The notes below the pieces were generated by a model, which worked only from the letters and a program-made list of their open reading frames with translations, was not told where the DNA came from and did no database searches. A stretch of DNA of 64,000 nt from Lentibacillus halodurans (GTDB lineage: Bacteria; Bacillota; Bacilli; Bacillales; Amphibacillaceae): NCBI RefSeq assembly GCF_900112045.1, contig NZ_FOJW01000002.1, positions 7,962 through 71,961 of the forward strand, given 5' to 3'. The translations under genes and the position numbers were made by a program. Every line of letters begins with the position of its first letter. Position 1 is the stretch's first letter. Below are positions 18,935 through 28,139 of this stretch, one piece after another.

Positions 18935-19151
18935 GTGGTGTGTACTTCATGGCATGGTCTATATAATACAGTAACTCATCATGTGATTCGATAATTTTAG
19001 CTTGTTCAGATGAATAATGGTAAGCATGCAGGAAGAGCTGGATTTTTTTGGACAGCATATCATCGTTTGTGCGGACCATCAGCACAAGCAATTCATCCCA
19101 CTGCCCCCATAACGTATAATACAACGCTTTGTCGTAATCAGGAATTTCCAT
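18915..19151 (-). CDS. yhdB: YhdB-like small conserved protein
   Basis: A 78-residue soluble protein resembling B. subtilis YhdB, of unknown function (YDKALYYTLWGQWDELLVLMVRTNDDMLSKKIQLFLHAY is well conserved in my recollection of the family). I chose the ATG at 19151 because GAAGGAGGG lies 6 bases before it; an ATG 36 bases upstream lacks a comparable site. The last codons (GAA GTA TAG) lie inside a repeat element, so the C-terminus may differ from that of relatives. Confidence 0.75.
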   Translation of the reverse strand: MEIPDYDKALYYTLWGQWDELLVLMVRTNDDMLSKKIQLFLHAYHYSSEQAKIIESHDELLYYIDHAMKYTPPVAMEV

Positions 19152-19252
19152 CTTTTGCCCTCCTTCATGTTGAAAAGGATCAGTCATAGTCTCCCCGAAT
19201 TATATATATATTGTCTGCAACAAAAATGGTGTTTCTGCCAATTTCTGTTAAC

Positions 19253-19281
19253 GCATAAATCCATATTACTGTTACATACTA
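19253..19281 (+). promoter_or_regulatory. forespore sigma-G/sigma-F promoter of yhcN
   Basis: GCATAA (19253-19258), 16 bases and CATACTA (19275-19281) match the sigma-G consensus closely. The promoter lies 32 bases before the yhcN-like start. B. subtilis yhcN is a forespore gene, so the placement fits. Confidence 0.65.
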
Positions 19282-19312
19282 AAATCAAAACAGTAAGGAG
19301 GATTTCAGAATC

Positions 19313-20113
19313 ATGAAATGGAAAATTTTTAGTATAATGATGGTAGTAACACTTGTTCTTGGAGCATGTAATGGAAACAACAATAATGGGGAAAACAACG
19401 GCGGTACTGAAGAAGGTCAAAATAATAATGACAATGTTGAACAGACCCGTTTTGGTGATGACCCGGGAACAGATAACGTGAATGACCGGAACAATAATGG
19501 CAATGGCACACAAAACAATGGCGATCGGAACTTTAATGAAGACCAATATGAACTGGCAGATCAAGCTGCAAACAGAATCGCCGATGAAGTTGACAGTATC
19601 GACAATGCATATGTTGTCAAAACGGATAATAATGCATATGTAGCTGCAGAATTGGATCGGGACAACAATAATGGAAACAATACAGACAACAATGGTAACA
19701 ACGCGAATAATGATGGCAACAACGCTAACAACAATGGTAACAATGCGAATAATGATGGCAACAACGCTAACAACAATGGTAACAATGCGAATAATAATGG
19801 CAACAACGCTAACAACAATGGAAACAATGCGAATAATAATGGCAACAATGCTAACAATGAAAACATGAACAATAATGGTAATAATAACGAGGGTGGAGAG
19901 GTAACCGACGAAGTAAAAGCGGAAATCACCGAAATCGTGAAGTCGGTTGATTCGGATGTGGATAATGTATTTGTTTCAACAAATCCTGACTTTTTTGACT
20001 TGGCAAACAACTATGCTGATGATGCCGGTAATGGTGAACCTGTTGAAGGGTTATTTGATCAAATGGGTAATATGATTGAGCGCATTTTCCCGCAACAGGG
20101 AAACAATAATTAA
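19313..20113 (+). CDS. yhcN: YhcN/YlaJ-family sporulation lipoprotein with Asn-rich repeats
   Basis: A forespore-type lipoprotein of 266 residues. The signal peptide ends in the lipobox LGAC (Cys about 19). A first conserved half (about 78-120, ADQAANRIADEVDSIDNAYVVKTDNNAYVAAEL) is split from the second (about 195-250, VTDEVKAEITEIVKSVDSDVDNVFVSTNPDFFD). Between them is a low-complexity array of 7-residue NN(N/D)GNNA units. The N-terminal linker is also Asn/Gly-rich. Family members sit in the spore inner membrane and affect germination or outgrowth. The start follows AAGGAGG, and a strong terminator follows the gene. Confidence 0.85.
   Translation: MKWKIFSIMMVVTLVLGACNGNNNNGENNGGTEEGQNNNDNVEQTRFGDDPGTDNVNDRNNNGNGTQNNGDRNFNEDQYELADQAANRIADEVDSIDNAYVVKTDNNAYVAAELDRDNNNGNNTDNNGNNANNDGNNANNNGNNANNDGNNANNNGNNANNNGNNANNNGNNANNNGNNANNENMNNNGNNNEGGEVTDEVKAEITEIVKSVDSDVDNVFVSTNPDFFDLANNYADDAGNGEPVEGLFDQMGNMIERIFPQQGNNN
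19668..19862 (+). repeat. 21-bp coding minisatellite in yhcN
   Basis: About nine tandem copies of a 21-bp unit encode NN(N/D)GNNA, alternating in pairs (42-bp higher-order period). Such tracts vary in copy number by slippage. Confidence 0.8.
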
Positions 20114-20130
20114 TGAAGGAAAATCATTCT

Positions 20131-20168
20131 AAATGGGTGCCACAAAAATGTGGGCCCATTTTTTTTGC
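20131..20168 (+). terminator. terminator after yhcN
   Basis: AAATGGGTGCCAC pairs with GTGGGCCCATTT and is followed by eight T. Confidence 0.8.
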
Positions 20169-20257
20169 GATTAAAAGCAACATTTGCTATTGTATACATA
20201 TAATCCTTATTAAACAAAGAGAAATACTATGCTTTTTAATAAATGGAGCTGATGAAG

Positions 20258-20908
20258 ATGGGACGTGAATTTTTAGCGATCTTTGATGAATGGGCCGACT
20301 CATATGACGATAGTGTTGCAGGGATTGATGTGCAATATAGGAGTGTTTTCGAAAATTATGATGTGATTTTAAATGAAGTGACGAAATGTGCCTTTGGAAA
20401 TATATTGGAATTCGGTGTCGGTACAGGGAATTTATCAAAAAAGCTGATGAAGTCAGGGTATCACGTGACAGGAATAGAGCCATCTGCAGCTATGCGGAAA
20501 AAAGCTGCTGCCAAACTTCCAACTTTATCCTTGTTTGAAGGTGATTTCATTCACTTTCCGGAGCCTTCTGAGCCTGTTCATACGATTGTCAGTTCGTTGG
20601 CTTTTCATCATTTGACGGATTCAGAAAAGGAAACGGCAATCAAACAGTATGCTGAGTTATTGCAGCCAATGGGTAAGATAGTTTTTGCCGATACAGTGTT
20701 TGAAACTGACCACCATAAAGAAAAGATGATCAGCAAAGCCGAGGAGCTGGAATTTACGGATTTAGCACAGGATTTGCGGCGCGAGTATTATACAACGTTA
20801 GTGGAATTGGAGCGCATTTTTACAACGAATGGGTTTCATGTTACGTTTGAACAAATGAACGACTTTGTGTGGTTAATGGCCGCAGTAAAAAATAAAGCTG
20901 TTTTCTAA
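20258..20908 (+). CDS. yrrT: YrrT-like SAM-dependent methyltransferase
   Basis: A class I SAM methyltransferase of 216 residues. The SAM-binding motif I is [15 protein letters not shown] (about residues 50-64), with the acidic motif II in VTGIEPS. YrrT belongs to the B. subtilis yrrT-mtnN-mccA-mccB sulfur-recycling operon. Its exact substrate is not established, but it would yield S-adenosylhomocysteine for the pathway encoded next door. I chose the ATG at 20258 ([17 protein letters not shown]) because family members begin this way and GGAGCTGATGAAG precedes it. An ATG 15 bases earlier is less likely. A MITE-like element separates it from luxS. Confidence 0.85.
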   Translation: MGREFLAIFDEWADSYDDSVAGIDVQYRSVFENYDVILNEVTKCAFGNILEFGVGTGNLSKKLMKSGYHVTGIEPSAAMRKKAAAKLPTLSLFEGDFIHFPEPSEPVHTIVSSLAFHHLTDSEKETAIKQYAELLQPMGKIVFADTVFETDHHKEKMISKAEELEFTDLAQDLRREYYTTLVELERIFTTNGFHVTFEQMNDFVWLMAAVKNKAVF

Positions 20909-20954
20909 AAGGTTGTTGCTTTTCACATACTCTTTTTGGGATGACCTCAGCAGC

Positions 20955-21092
20955 TGACATACACGCAAACTCCCGTGGTCTAAGAGAGCCCGCGGACAGC
21001 GACGAACTGCATACTCACCAAGTAAGTTCGAGTTGCGAGGAACGCTGTTTCACCGAAAAAACTTACAATGCAACGAGCACTAGTGTATGTCA
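20955..21092. repeat. MITE-like element with 10-bp terminal inverted repeats
   Basis: A 138-base element bounded by TGACATACAC (20955-20964) and GTGTATGTCA (21083-21092). The interior starts GCAAACTCCCGTGG and is GC-richer than its surroundings. It shares its plan and left-end sequence with the element at 37212-37323 (ACACGTAGACTCCTGCGG). It has no coding capacity and sits between yrrT and luxS. Confidence 0.7.
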
Positions 21093-21156
21093 ACGCGGTG
21101 AAGAAAAAACAACAATGGATACGAAAACAGCCAAAATAAATAGGGAGCGATTTATC

Positions 21157-21624
21157 ATGGCAGAAAAAATGAACGTAGAAAGTTTCAACCTTGATCATAC
21201 GAAGGTAAAAGCACCGTATGTACGGCTTGTTGGTGTGACATCCGGTTCCAATGGTGACAAAGTGTATAAGTATGATATTCGGTTTAAACAGCCGAATCAA
21301 GAGCATATGGATATGCCCGGGCTGCATTCGATTGAACACTTGATGGCAGAAAACATCCGCAACCATATGGATAATGTACTGGATATCGGGCCGATGGGAT
21401 GCCAGACGGGGTTTTATTTGTCCATCCTCAATAATGACAGCTACGACGATGTAATTGAAGCACTTGAAAATACGTTTCAGGATGTACTGAATGCAGATGA
21501 AGTACCGGCATGCAATGAAGTGCAATGTGGCTGGGCTGCTAATCACAGTCTTGAAGGTGCAAAAACCATTGCCAAGGACATGCTGGGTAAAAAAGATGAG
21601 TGGCAGCAAGTCTTTGCAGAGTAA
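21157..21624 (+). CDS. luxS: S-ribosylhomocysteine lyase
   Basis: LuxS cleaves S-ribosylhomocysteine to homocysteine and DPD, the precursor of autoinducer-2. The 155-residue protein shows the metal site HSIEHLMAE (His about 55 and 59), the catalytic Cys in [10 protein letters not shown], and the third ligand Cys in [14 protein letters not shown]. The start at 21157 ([17 protein letters not shown]) follows TAGGGAG; a longer upstream extension in the same frame runs through the repeat element and is not real. The gene lies 14 bases before mccA. It provides the homocysteine that MccA and MccB convert to cysteine. In B. subtilis luxS lies elsewhere and mtnN occupies this cluster. Confidence 0.95.
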   Translation: MAEKMNVESFNLDHTKVKAPYVRLVGVTSGSNGDKVYKYDIRFKQPNQEHMDMPGLHSIEHLMAENIRNHMDNVLDIGPMGCQTGFYLSILNNDSYDDVIEALENTFQDVLNADEVPACNEVQCGWAANHSLEGAKTIAKDMLGKKDEWQQVFAE

Positions 21625-21638
21625 GAGGCGACGAAACG

Positions 21639-22556
21639 ATGGCAATATACCATTCCATTCATGCGTTAATTGGCGAAACACCATTACTGGAGATAACCGG
21701 ATTCTCTCTTCCAGAGGGTGTTCGTTTATATGCGAAATTGGAATTTTATAATCCGGGCGGCAGTGTGAAGGATCGATTAGGGGCTAAATTAATACATGAT
21801 GCATTATCAAACGGGAAAATCAGGCCTGGTGGAACGGTCATTGAACCCACTGCCGGAAACACCGGGATTGGTCTGGCTTTGGCCGCACTTAATCAAGATT
21901 TATCGGTGATTTTTTGCGTTCCTGAGCAATTCAGTATGGAGAAACAGCAATTAATGCAAGCATTAGGGGCAACCATTGTTCATACACCAAGTGATCAGGG
22001 TATGGCCGGTGCGATTAAGAAGACAGAGTTGCTGCTGGATGAAATTCCTAACAGTTTTTCACCACAGCAATTTTCCAACCCGGCAAATCCAGCCACTTAT
22101 TATAAAACACTCGCACCAGAATTGTGGCATGACCTTGATGGCAGTATTGATGTTTTCGTAGCTGGTGCGGGATCAAGTGGCACATTTATGGGCGTGTCCA
22201 GGTATTTGAAGGAAAAAAAACCGGATGTCCGGTCCGTGATCGTGGAACCCGAGGGATCGATTATCGCAGGCGGGGAACCTGGTCCGCATAAAACAGAGGG
22301 AATAGGCATGGAATTTTTGCCTGACTTTTTTGATCAATCATTGGTTGATGATATTTATACGGTAGCTGATAGAGATGCATTTTGGCTGACGAAACAATTG
22401 GCTGAAAAAGAAGGACTGCTTATCGGCAGTTCATCGGGATCAGCTATGTTTGCGGGACTAAAGGAAGCCCGGAACGCTACACCTGGAACAACCATTGTCA
22501 CGATTTTTCCTGACGGAAGCGACCGTTACTTGAGCAAGGGTATTTATCCAGGATGA
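21639..22556 (+). CDS. mccA: O-acetylserine-dependent cystathionine beta-synthase (MccA-type)
   Basis: A PLP enzyme of the cysteine synthase/CBS family, 305 residues, that joins homocysteine with O-acetylserine to make cystathionine in reverse transsulfuration. The PLP lysine is in NPGGSVKDRLG (about residue 42). The phosphate-binding loop is PTAGNTGIGLA, and the C-terminal cofactor contacts are in LIGSSSGSAMF. The gene order next to luxS and mccB favours MccA over CysK. The start at 21639 (MAIYHSIHALIGETPLLE) is preceded by a modest AGAGG site 14 bases after the luxS stop, so translation is probably coupled. Confidence 0.9.
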   Translation: MAIYHSIHALIGETPLLEITGFSLPEGVRLYAKLEFYNPGGSVKDRLGAKLIHDALSNGKIRPGGTVIEPTAGNTGIGLALAALNQDLSVIFCVPEQFSMEKQQLMQALGATIVHTPSDQGMAGAIKKTELLLDEIPNSFSPQQFSNPANPATYYKTLAPELWHDLDGSIDVFVAGAGSSGTFMGVSRYLKEKKPDVRSVIVEPEGSIIAGGEPGPHKTEGIGMEFLPDFFDQSLVDDIYTVADRDAFWLTKQLAEKEGLLIGSSSGSAMFAGLKEARNATPGTTIVTIFPDGSDRYLSKGIYPG

Positions 22557-22560
22557 ATGA

Positions 22561-23709
<1,149 letters not shown>

Positions 23710-23717
23710 TTTTTTAA

Positions 23718-23750
23718 GGAGGCAGTCTTTTATGAAGGCTGTCTTTTTTT
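23718..23750 (+). terminator. terminator after mccB
   Basis: GGCAGTC pairs with GGCTGTC (two G-U wobbles) and is followed by seven T. Confidence 0.6.
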
Positions 23751-23887
23751 GAGCCGATCCAGGGATGAGCAGAAATATCTTCAGAAGAGCGAGAGTATTA
23801 ACAGAAGGCACCCCATCTGATCGCCCGGTTCGTCTTTCTGCCGTATTATATGCTAAAATAAAACAAAATGAATGGGAGGAATGGGTG

Positions 23888-25255
23888 ATGAGTGAGCAGG
23901 CATTACGTTATTTATCAGAAAATCGCACGTCTCTACTGGAAAAGTTAAATGAATTTTTATCGATTCCGAGTGTCAGCACGGATAGTGTACATAAAAAAGA
24001 TATTCAAGAAGCTGCGAATTTCTTGAAAGATTATTTAAATGATATTGGGTTTGATCATGCAGAGCAGCACGATACCGGCGGACACCCATTGGTTTATGCT
24101 GAATATAATCAAGCCGGATCTGATGCGCCGACTGTTTTATTTTATGGCCATTATGACGTGCAGCCTGTCGATCCGATCGATCAATGGAAGAGCGATCCGT
24201 TTAAACCAGAAGTGCGGGACGGCCGTATTTATGCCCGTGGTTCGAGTGATGATAAAGGTCAGGTATTCATGCATTTGGCAGTGTTTGAAGCATATATGAA
24301 GACAGAAGGAAAACTACCATTAAATGTTAAAATTTGTATTGAGGGTGAAGAGGAAATCGGCAGTGAGCATCTCTATGATGTCCTGCAAGACAAAAAGGAT
24401 CAGTTTAATGCCGATTTTGCCGTTATTTCGGATTCAGGGATGGTTGCCCAAAACCAGCCAACCATTTTATACGGACTGAAAGGATTCACCGGCATTGAAA
24501 TAAATGTGACCGGACCTGACCATGATCTTCATTCAGGAATGTACGGTGGAGCAGTCCGAAATCCAATCATGAAGTTAAACCATATTTTGGCATCGATGAA
24601 GAATGAAGATGAAGTTATTACGGTTGATGGATTTTACGATGGTGTTGAGCCGCTGTCCGATAAAGAACGCGAATTAATTGAGAATGTGCAGGGTGAAAAT
24701 TACGAAAAAGCAACCGGTGTTAAGGAGACTGCATCTGAAAAAGGCTACACCGCTAAAGAACATACAATGGGGAGACCGACGTTTGAAATCAATGGTATGT
24801 ACGGCGGTTACCAGGGCGAAGGAACCAAAACGATTATTCCATCAACTGCCACAGCGAAAATTACTTGCCGTCTTGTACCAGGCCAGGAACCGGAGCAAAT
24901 ACAAAAAATACTTGAGCAGCATGTTCATAAGACCGCTCCTTCAGGTGTAACGGTTGATGTTAAAAAGGAAAAACTATCAGCTAAAGCATACAAGGTAGAA
25001 CCAAATCATCCACTCATCAAAAAAGCTGCCAAAAGTTATACGAAAGCATTTGGCAAAGACACGGTTTATGTGCGGATGGGCGGATCCATTCCGGTTGTTG
25101 AATGGATTGAAGATATTTATAACATTCCAATTGTTTTACTCGGCTTTGGTACACCGGATGATCGTCTTCATTCACCGAATGAAAGTTTCCCATTGGATAG
25201 TTTTGATAAAGGAATGGAAACGCTGGTTCGTTACTGGGCAGAAGTAAACGCATAA
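23888..25255 (+). CDS. M20/M25/M40-family dipeptidase
   Basis: A cytosolic zinc-dependent peptidase of 455 residues. Metal-binding and catalytic motifs are GHYDVQP (about residue 85), RGSSDDKGQ (about 120) and the catalytic Glu pair in EGEEEIGSE (about 153). The interrupting lid domain spans about 195-335 and the final ligand lies in GTPDDRLHSPNE. This subgroup hydrolyses dipeptides of broad specificity (CNDP-like). The same frame is open for 41 codons upstream, but the ATG at 23888 (MSEQALRYLSENR) has the GGGAGG site and matches the family start. Confidence 0.9.
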   Translation: MSEQALRYLSENRTSLLEKLNEFLSIPSVSTDSVHKKDIQEAANFLKDYLNDIGFDHAEQHDTGGHPLVYAEYNQAGSDAPTVLFYGHYDVQPVDPIDQWKSDPFKPEVRDGRIYARGSSDDKGQVFMHLAVFEAYMKTEGKLPLNVKICIEGEEEIGSEHLYDVLQDKKDQFNADFAVISDSGMVAQNQPTILYGLKGFTGIEINVTGPDHDLHSGMYGGAVRNPIMKLNHILASMKNEDEVITVDGFYDGVEPLSDKERELIENVQGENYEKATGVKETASEKGYTAKEHTMGRPTFEINGMYGGYQGEGTKTIIPSTATAKITCRLVPGQEPEQIQKILEQHVHKTAPSGVTVDVKKEKLSAKAYKVEPNHPLIKKAAKSYTKAFGKDTVYVRMGGSIPVVEWIEDIYNIPIVLLGFGTPDDRLHSPNESFPLDSFDKGMETLVRYWAEVNA

Positions 25256-25373
25256 TGTGTTTGACCTGACTGCAGTCGTGGACAAATTATTATCATTACA
25301 AATCAAAGTTGTTTTCAACAAAATGAACTCGGGTAACATAGAATAAAATACGAATGAATAGGGGGGGCATTTT

Positions 25374-26132
25374 ATGCGACATGCAGTTATAACCGGTGTA
25401 TCTAAAGGATTAGGGGAATCAATCGCCAAAATTTTAATGGAATCGGGAATTCATGTGACAGGCATTTCCCGGAGTAAAAATGATAAACTTGGCGATACTG
25501 CAGCAGAGAATAATGTTATGTATCAGCATTATTCCTGTGATCTAGGTAATCTGGAAAAAACGGAAGAGACATTTTATCAGATCAGCAATGATATATTTTC
25601 ACAACACCCGGAAACTGTTTATTTAATCAACAATGCGGCGGTGCTGGAACCGATTGATCAATCCATGCATACGAAAAGTGCTGATGTGGCACATCATATC
25701 CAAGTGAATACAACAACGCCAATGGTACTGACGAATTTATTTCTGAAAAAAGCTGCTGAACAGGATATTCGGTTTATCAGTACAACGATCACTTCGGGTG
25801 CTGCAGAACGCCCCGTTTACGGCTGGAGTGCCTATTGTACGTCCAAGGCAAGTATGAATATGTACACGAAAACAGCCGCATTGGAACAGGATGAATTGCA
25901 AACGCAAAGTAAAGTCATCGCATTCAGTCCGGGAATTATGGATACTGAAATGCAGGAAAGAATTCGGGAAAGCGATCAGGAAGCATTTATGGAGGTTGAA
26001 CAATTCCAGGAGTACAAGCAGCATAACATGCTCGAAAGTACTGATGCAGTCGGCGGTGTTTTGGTTGATATTTTGACGGATGAGACGAATGTCGTGAATG
26101 GAAAAATTTATCGCGTGACTGATTACCTTTAA
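25374..26132 (+). CDS. short-chain dehydrogenase, YueD-like benzil reductase
   Basis: An NADP-type short-chain dehydrogenase/reductase of 252 residues. It has the glycine-rich cofactor loop TGVSKGLGESIA (about residues 8-19), the NNAA motif (about 90), Ser (about 141) and the catalytic YCTSK (about residues 154-158). Overall it follows the (S)-benzoin-forming benzil reductase YueD. The natural substrate is unknown. The ATG follows a run of seven G. No operon partner is seen. Confidence 0.85.
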   Translation: MRHAVITGVSKGLGESIAKILMESGIHVTGISRSKNDKLGDTAAENNVMYQHYSCDLGNLEKTEETFYQISNDIFSQHPETVYLINNAAVLEPIDQSMHTKSADVAHHIQVNTTTPMVLTNLFLKKAAEQDIRFISTTITSGAAERPVYGWSAYCTSKASMNMYTKTAALEQDELQTQSKVIAFSPGIMDTEMQERIRESDQEAFMEVEQFQEYKQHNMLESTDAVGGVLVDILTDETNVVNGKIYRVTDYL

Positions 26133-26221
26133 ATCATATATCTGCGCCCACCCTAACCGGATAAAAAAGCATAGGTTATAGTACTTGACCGTGATAATGC
26201 TGGTGGCAGGTTAATATAGTA

Positions 26222-26256
26222 GTGCAGGGGACACTTTCGCTCCTCTGCATTTTTCT
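26222..26256 (+). terminator. terminator between the reductase and map genes
   Basis: TGCAGGGGA and TCCTCTGCA pair with one G-U and are followed by ATTTTT. Confidence 0.65.
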
Positions 26257-26369
26257 GGCGTGATGGTGAATGATTGTCAGCAAATTATGATACAATTGCT
26301 GAGACGAAACTGATATGAATGTGCAATGTTTGCATATCCATTAAAGATTTTGCAGAAGGGAAGAAACAT

Positions 26370-27122
26370 ATGATTACACGCAAAAGTATACGCGAAATTG
26401 AAAAAATGCAGAAGGCGGGTGATCTGCTTGTCGCATGTCATAAAGAAATAGCAAGGATGATTAAACCGGGAATTACAACAAAGGAAATTGATAGCTTTGT
26501 GGAAAAATTCCTCGCTGAACACGGTGCAACACCTGAGCAAAAAGGTTTCAACGATTATCCATATGCAACTTGTGCCTCGGTCAATGATGAGATATGTCAT
26601 GGCTTTCCAAGAGAAGAAAAGCTTATCGATGGTGATATTGTCACGATCGATATGGTGGTCAATTTGAATGGTGGATTGGCCGATTCTGCATGGACATATA
26701 AGGTTGGCACACTTGATGAGGAAGGTGAAAAGCTTCTGGAGGTTTCGAAAACATCGCTTTATAAAGGGATTGAACAGGCGCGTGTCGGTAATCGAATTGG
26801 AGATATCGGTCATGCAATTCAAACATATGCTGAAGGGGAAGGTTTTTCAGTCGTACGTGACTTTACTGGTCACGGCATTGGTCCAACCATTCATGAGGAT
26901 CCGCACATCCCGCATTTCGGTTTACCGAACAAAGGAACGCGGCTTAAAGACGGAATGGTGATTACGATTGAACCAATGATCAACGAAGGCAGCTGGCAAA
27001 GCAAGATGGATACCAACAACTGGACTGCACGAACAGTCGATAAAGGCCGCTCAGCACAATATGAGCATACAGTGGTGATTACAAAAGACGGCCCGTTGCT
27101 GATAACTGATCAGGATAGGTAA
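26370..27122 (+). CDS. map: type I methionine aminopeptidase
   Basis: Removes the N-terminal methionine from new proteins; a dinuclear-metal enzyme of 250 residues. The ligands are visible: Asp in DIVTIDMV and LADSAWTY, His in GHGIGPTIHEDPHIP, Glu in TIEPMI, and Glu in YEHTVVIT. The active-site His region is NDEICHGFP. The ATG at 26370 (MITRKSIREIEKM) follows GAAGGGAAG; 17 upstream codons are open but lack a site. It stands alone, outside the ribosomal-protein cluster, so it may be the second Bacillus-type copy (MapB/YflG-like). Confidence 0.93.
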   Translation: MITRKSIREIEKMQKAGDLLVACHKEIARMIKPGITTKEIDSFVEKFLAEHGATPEQKGFNDYPYATCASVNDEICHGFPREEKLIDGDIVTIDMVVNLNGGLADSAWTYKVGTLDEEGEKLLEVSKTSLYKGIEQARVGNRIGDIGHAIQTYAEGEGFSVVRDFTGHGIGPTIHEDPHIPHFGLPNKGTRLKDGMVITIEPMINEGSWQSKMDTNNWTARTVDKGRSAQYEHTVVITKDGPLLITDQDR

Positions 27123-27242
27123 AGATTGAGATTTTGAATATGTAAAAGACTCGAATGCAGGTGAAATGTTATTTGCTGCTTTCCAGTTCTTGTCTCTGGG
27201 GAGTAATAAGCCGACGCTGTTTTCTGAAAGGGGAAGCTATTC

Positions 27243-28007
27243 ATGCGTGTCGTTTCAATTTGTCCCAGCAACACGGAAATTGTTGAATATCTTGGTAAAA
27301 CTAACTTGATGGTTGGTGTTGACAATTATTCTGATTGGCCATCAGAAGTACAGCAACTGCCGGCAGTAGGTCCGGACCTTTCGATTGATATGGACAAGGT
27401 GGAGGAATTACACCCTGATTTGGTACTTGCCTCGCTGAGTGTTCCCGGTATGGGAAAAAATATTGAAGCACTGGATGATCGGGGATTGCCTTACATCATA
27501 TTGAACCCCAACTCGCTGGAAGAAATTGCAAATGATATTGAGACAGTTGGATCTGTACTGGGTGATAAGTCGCTTGGCGCAAAAAAGGCGACTGCTTTTC
27601 GTAAAGAAGTGGAATCTTTTCGTGAGCAGGCTGCTGAAAAGGTATATCAACCGCGCTTATACTGGGAATGGTGGCCAAAGCCGATTTTTACTCCGGGAGG
27701 CCGCAATTGGCTGACTGAAATCAGTCGTCTCGCCGGAGCGTCAAATATTTTTGCGACAGAAAATGTGGCAAGTGTTCAAACAAATTGGGACGATGTAAAA
27801 GAACGTGATCCTGATCATATTTGTATGGTGTGGGTAGGCGTAAAGGAGTCCAAAATGAGACCAGATCTTGTTCGGAGGAGACCTGGCTGGCACGAGATGA
27901 AAGCCATCCAGGAAGATAATATTCATATTCTCGAAGAATCCCTTTTTTGCAGGCCATCACCAAGACTTCTTGAAGGATTGCGTAAATTGACATCTATACT
28001 GGAGTGA
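27243..28007 (+). CDS. BtuF/FepB-type binding protein lacking a signal peptide
   Basis: A 254-residue protein with the type III periplasmic-binding fold used by cobalamin and iron-siderophore receptors (VVSICPSNTEIVEYLG, VGPDLSIDMDKVEELHPDLVLA). There is no signal peptide or lipobox, so it is predicted to stay in the cytosol. No ABC permease or ATPase is nearby. Related stand-alone proteins are usually annotated cobalamin-binding proteins; the true ligand is unknown. The ATG follows GAAAGGGGAAG. Confidence 0.75.
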   Translation: MRVVSICPSNTEIVEYLGKTNLMVGVDNYSDWPSEVQQLPAVGPDLSIDMDKVEELHPDLVLASLSVPGMGKNIEALDDRGLPYIILNPNSLEEIANDIETVGSVLGDKSLGAKKATAFRKEVESFREQAAEKVYQPRLYWEWWPKPIFTPGGRNWLTEISRLAGASNIFATENVASVQTNWDDVKERDPDHICMVWVGVKESKMRPDLVRRRPGWHEMKAIQEDNIHILEESLFCRPSPRLLEGLRKLTSILE

Positions 28008-28037
28008 AAAAAATCCCCTGATCTGAGGGGATTCTTC
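28008..28037. terminator. bidirectional terminator between BtuF-like and NhaC-family genes
   Basis: AAATCCCCT and AGGGGATT flank a GATCTG loop. The minus strand ends in seven T, serving the NhaC-family gene; the plus strand has a shorter T tract. Confidence 0.75.
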
Positions 28038-28139
28038 ATACCCGGAATAAAGATGGAAAATTCATGCTGCGTAAGTTTAATCTAACAAGAACTTCCGCCA
28101 AAGGTCGGGAACTTCGGCCTGAAACGAACAGCATCCGGT

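Noticed and set aside
19668-19862. Possible CRISPR-like short repeat array
   Set aside because: The units are contiguous 21-bp coding repeats with no spacers, inside a lipoprotein gene, and no cas genes are present.
20980-21684. 234-codon frame antisense to luxS
   Set aside because: It runs across the MITE-like element and luxS. The sense gene is unambiguous.
23765-23887. 41-codon upstream extension of the dipeptidase
   Set aside because: The downstream ATG has a GGGAGG site and fits family N-termini; the extension overlaps the region just after the mccB terminator.
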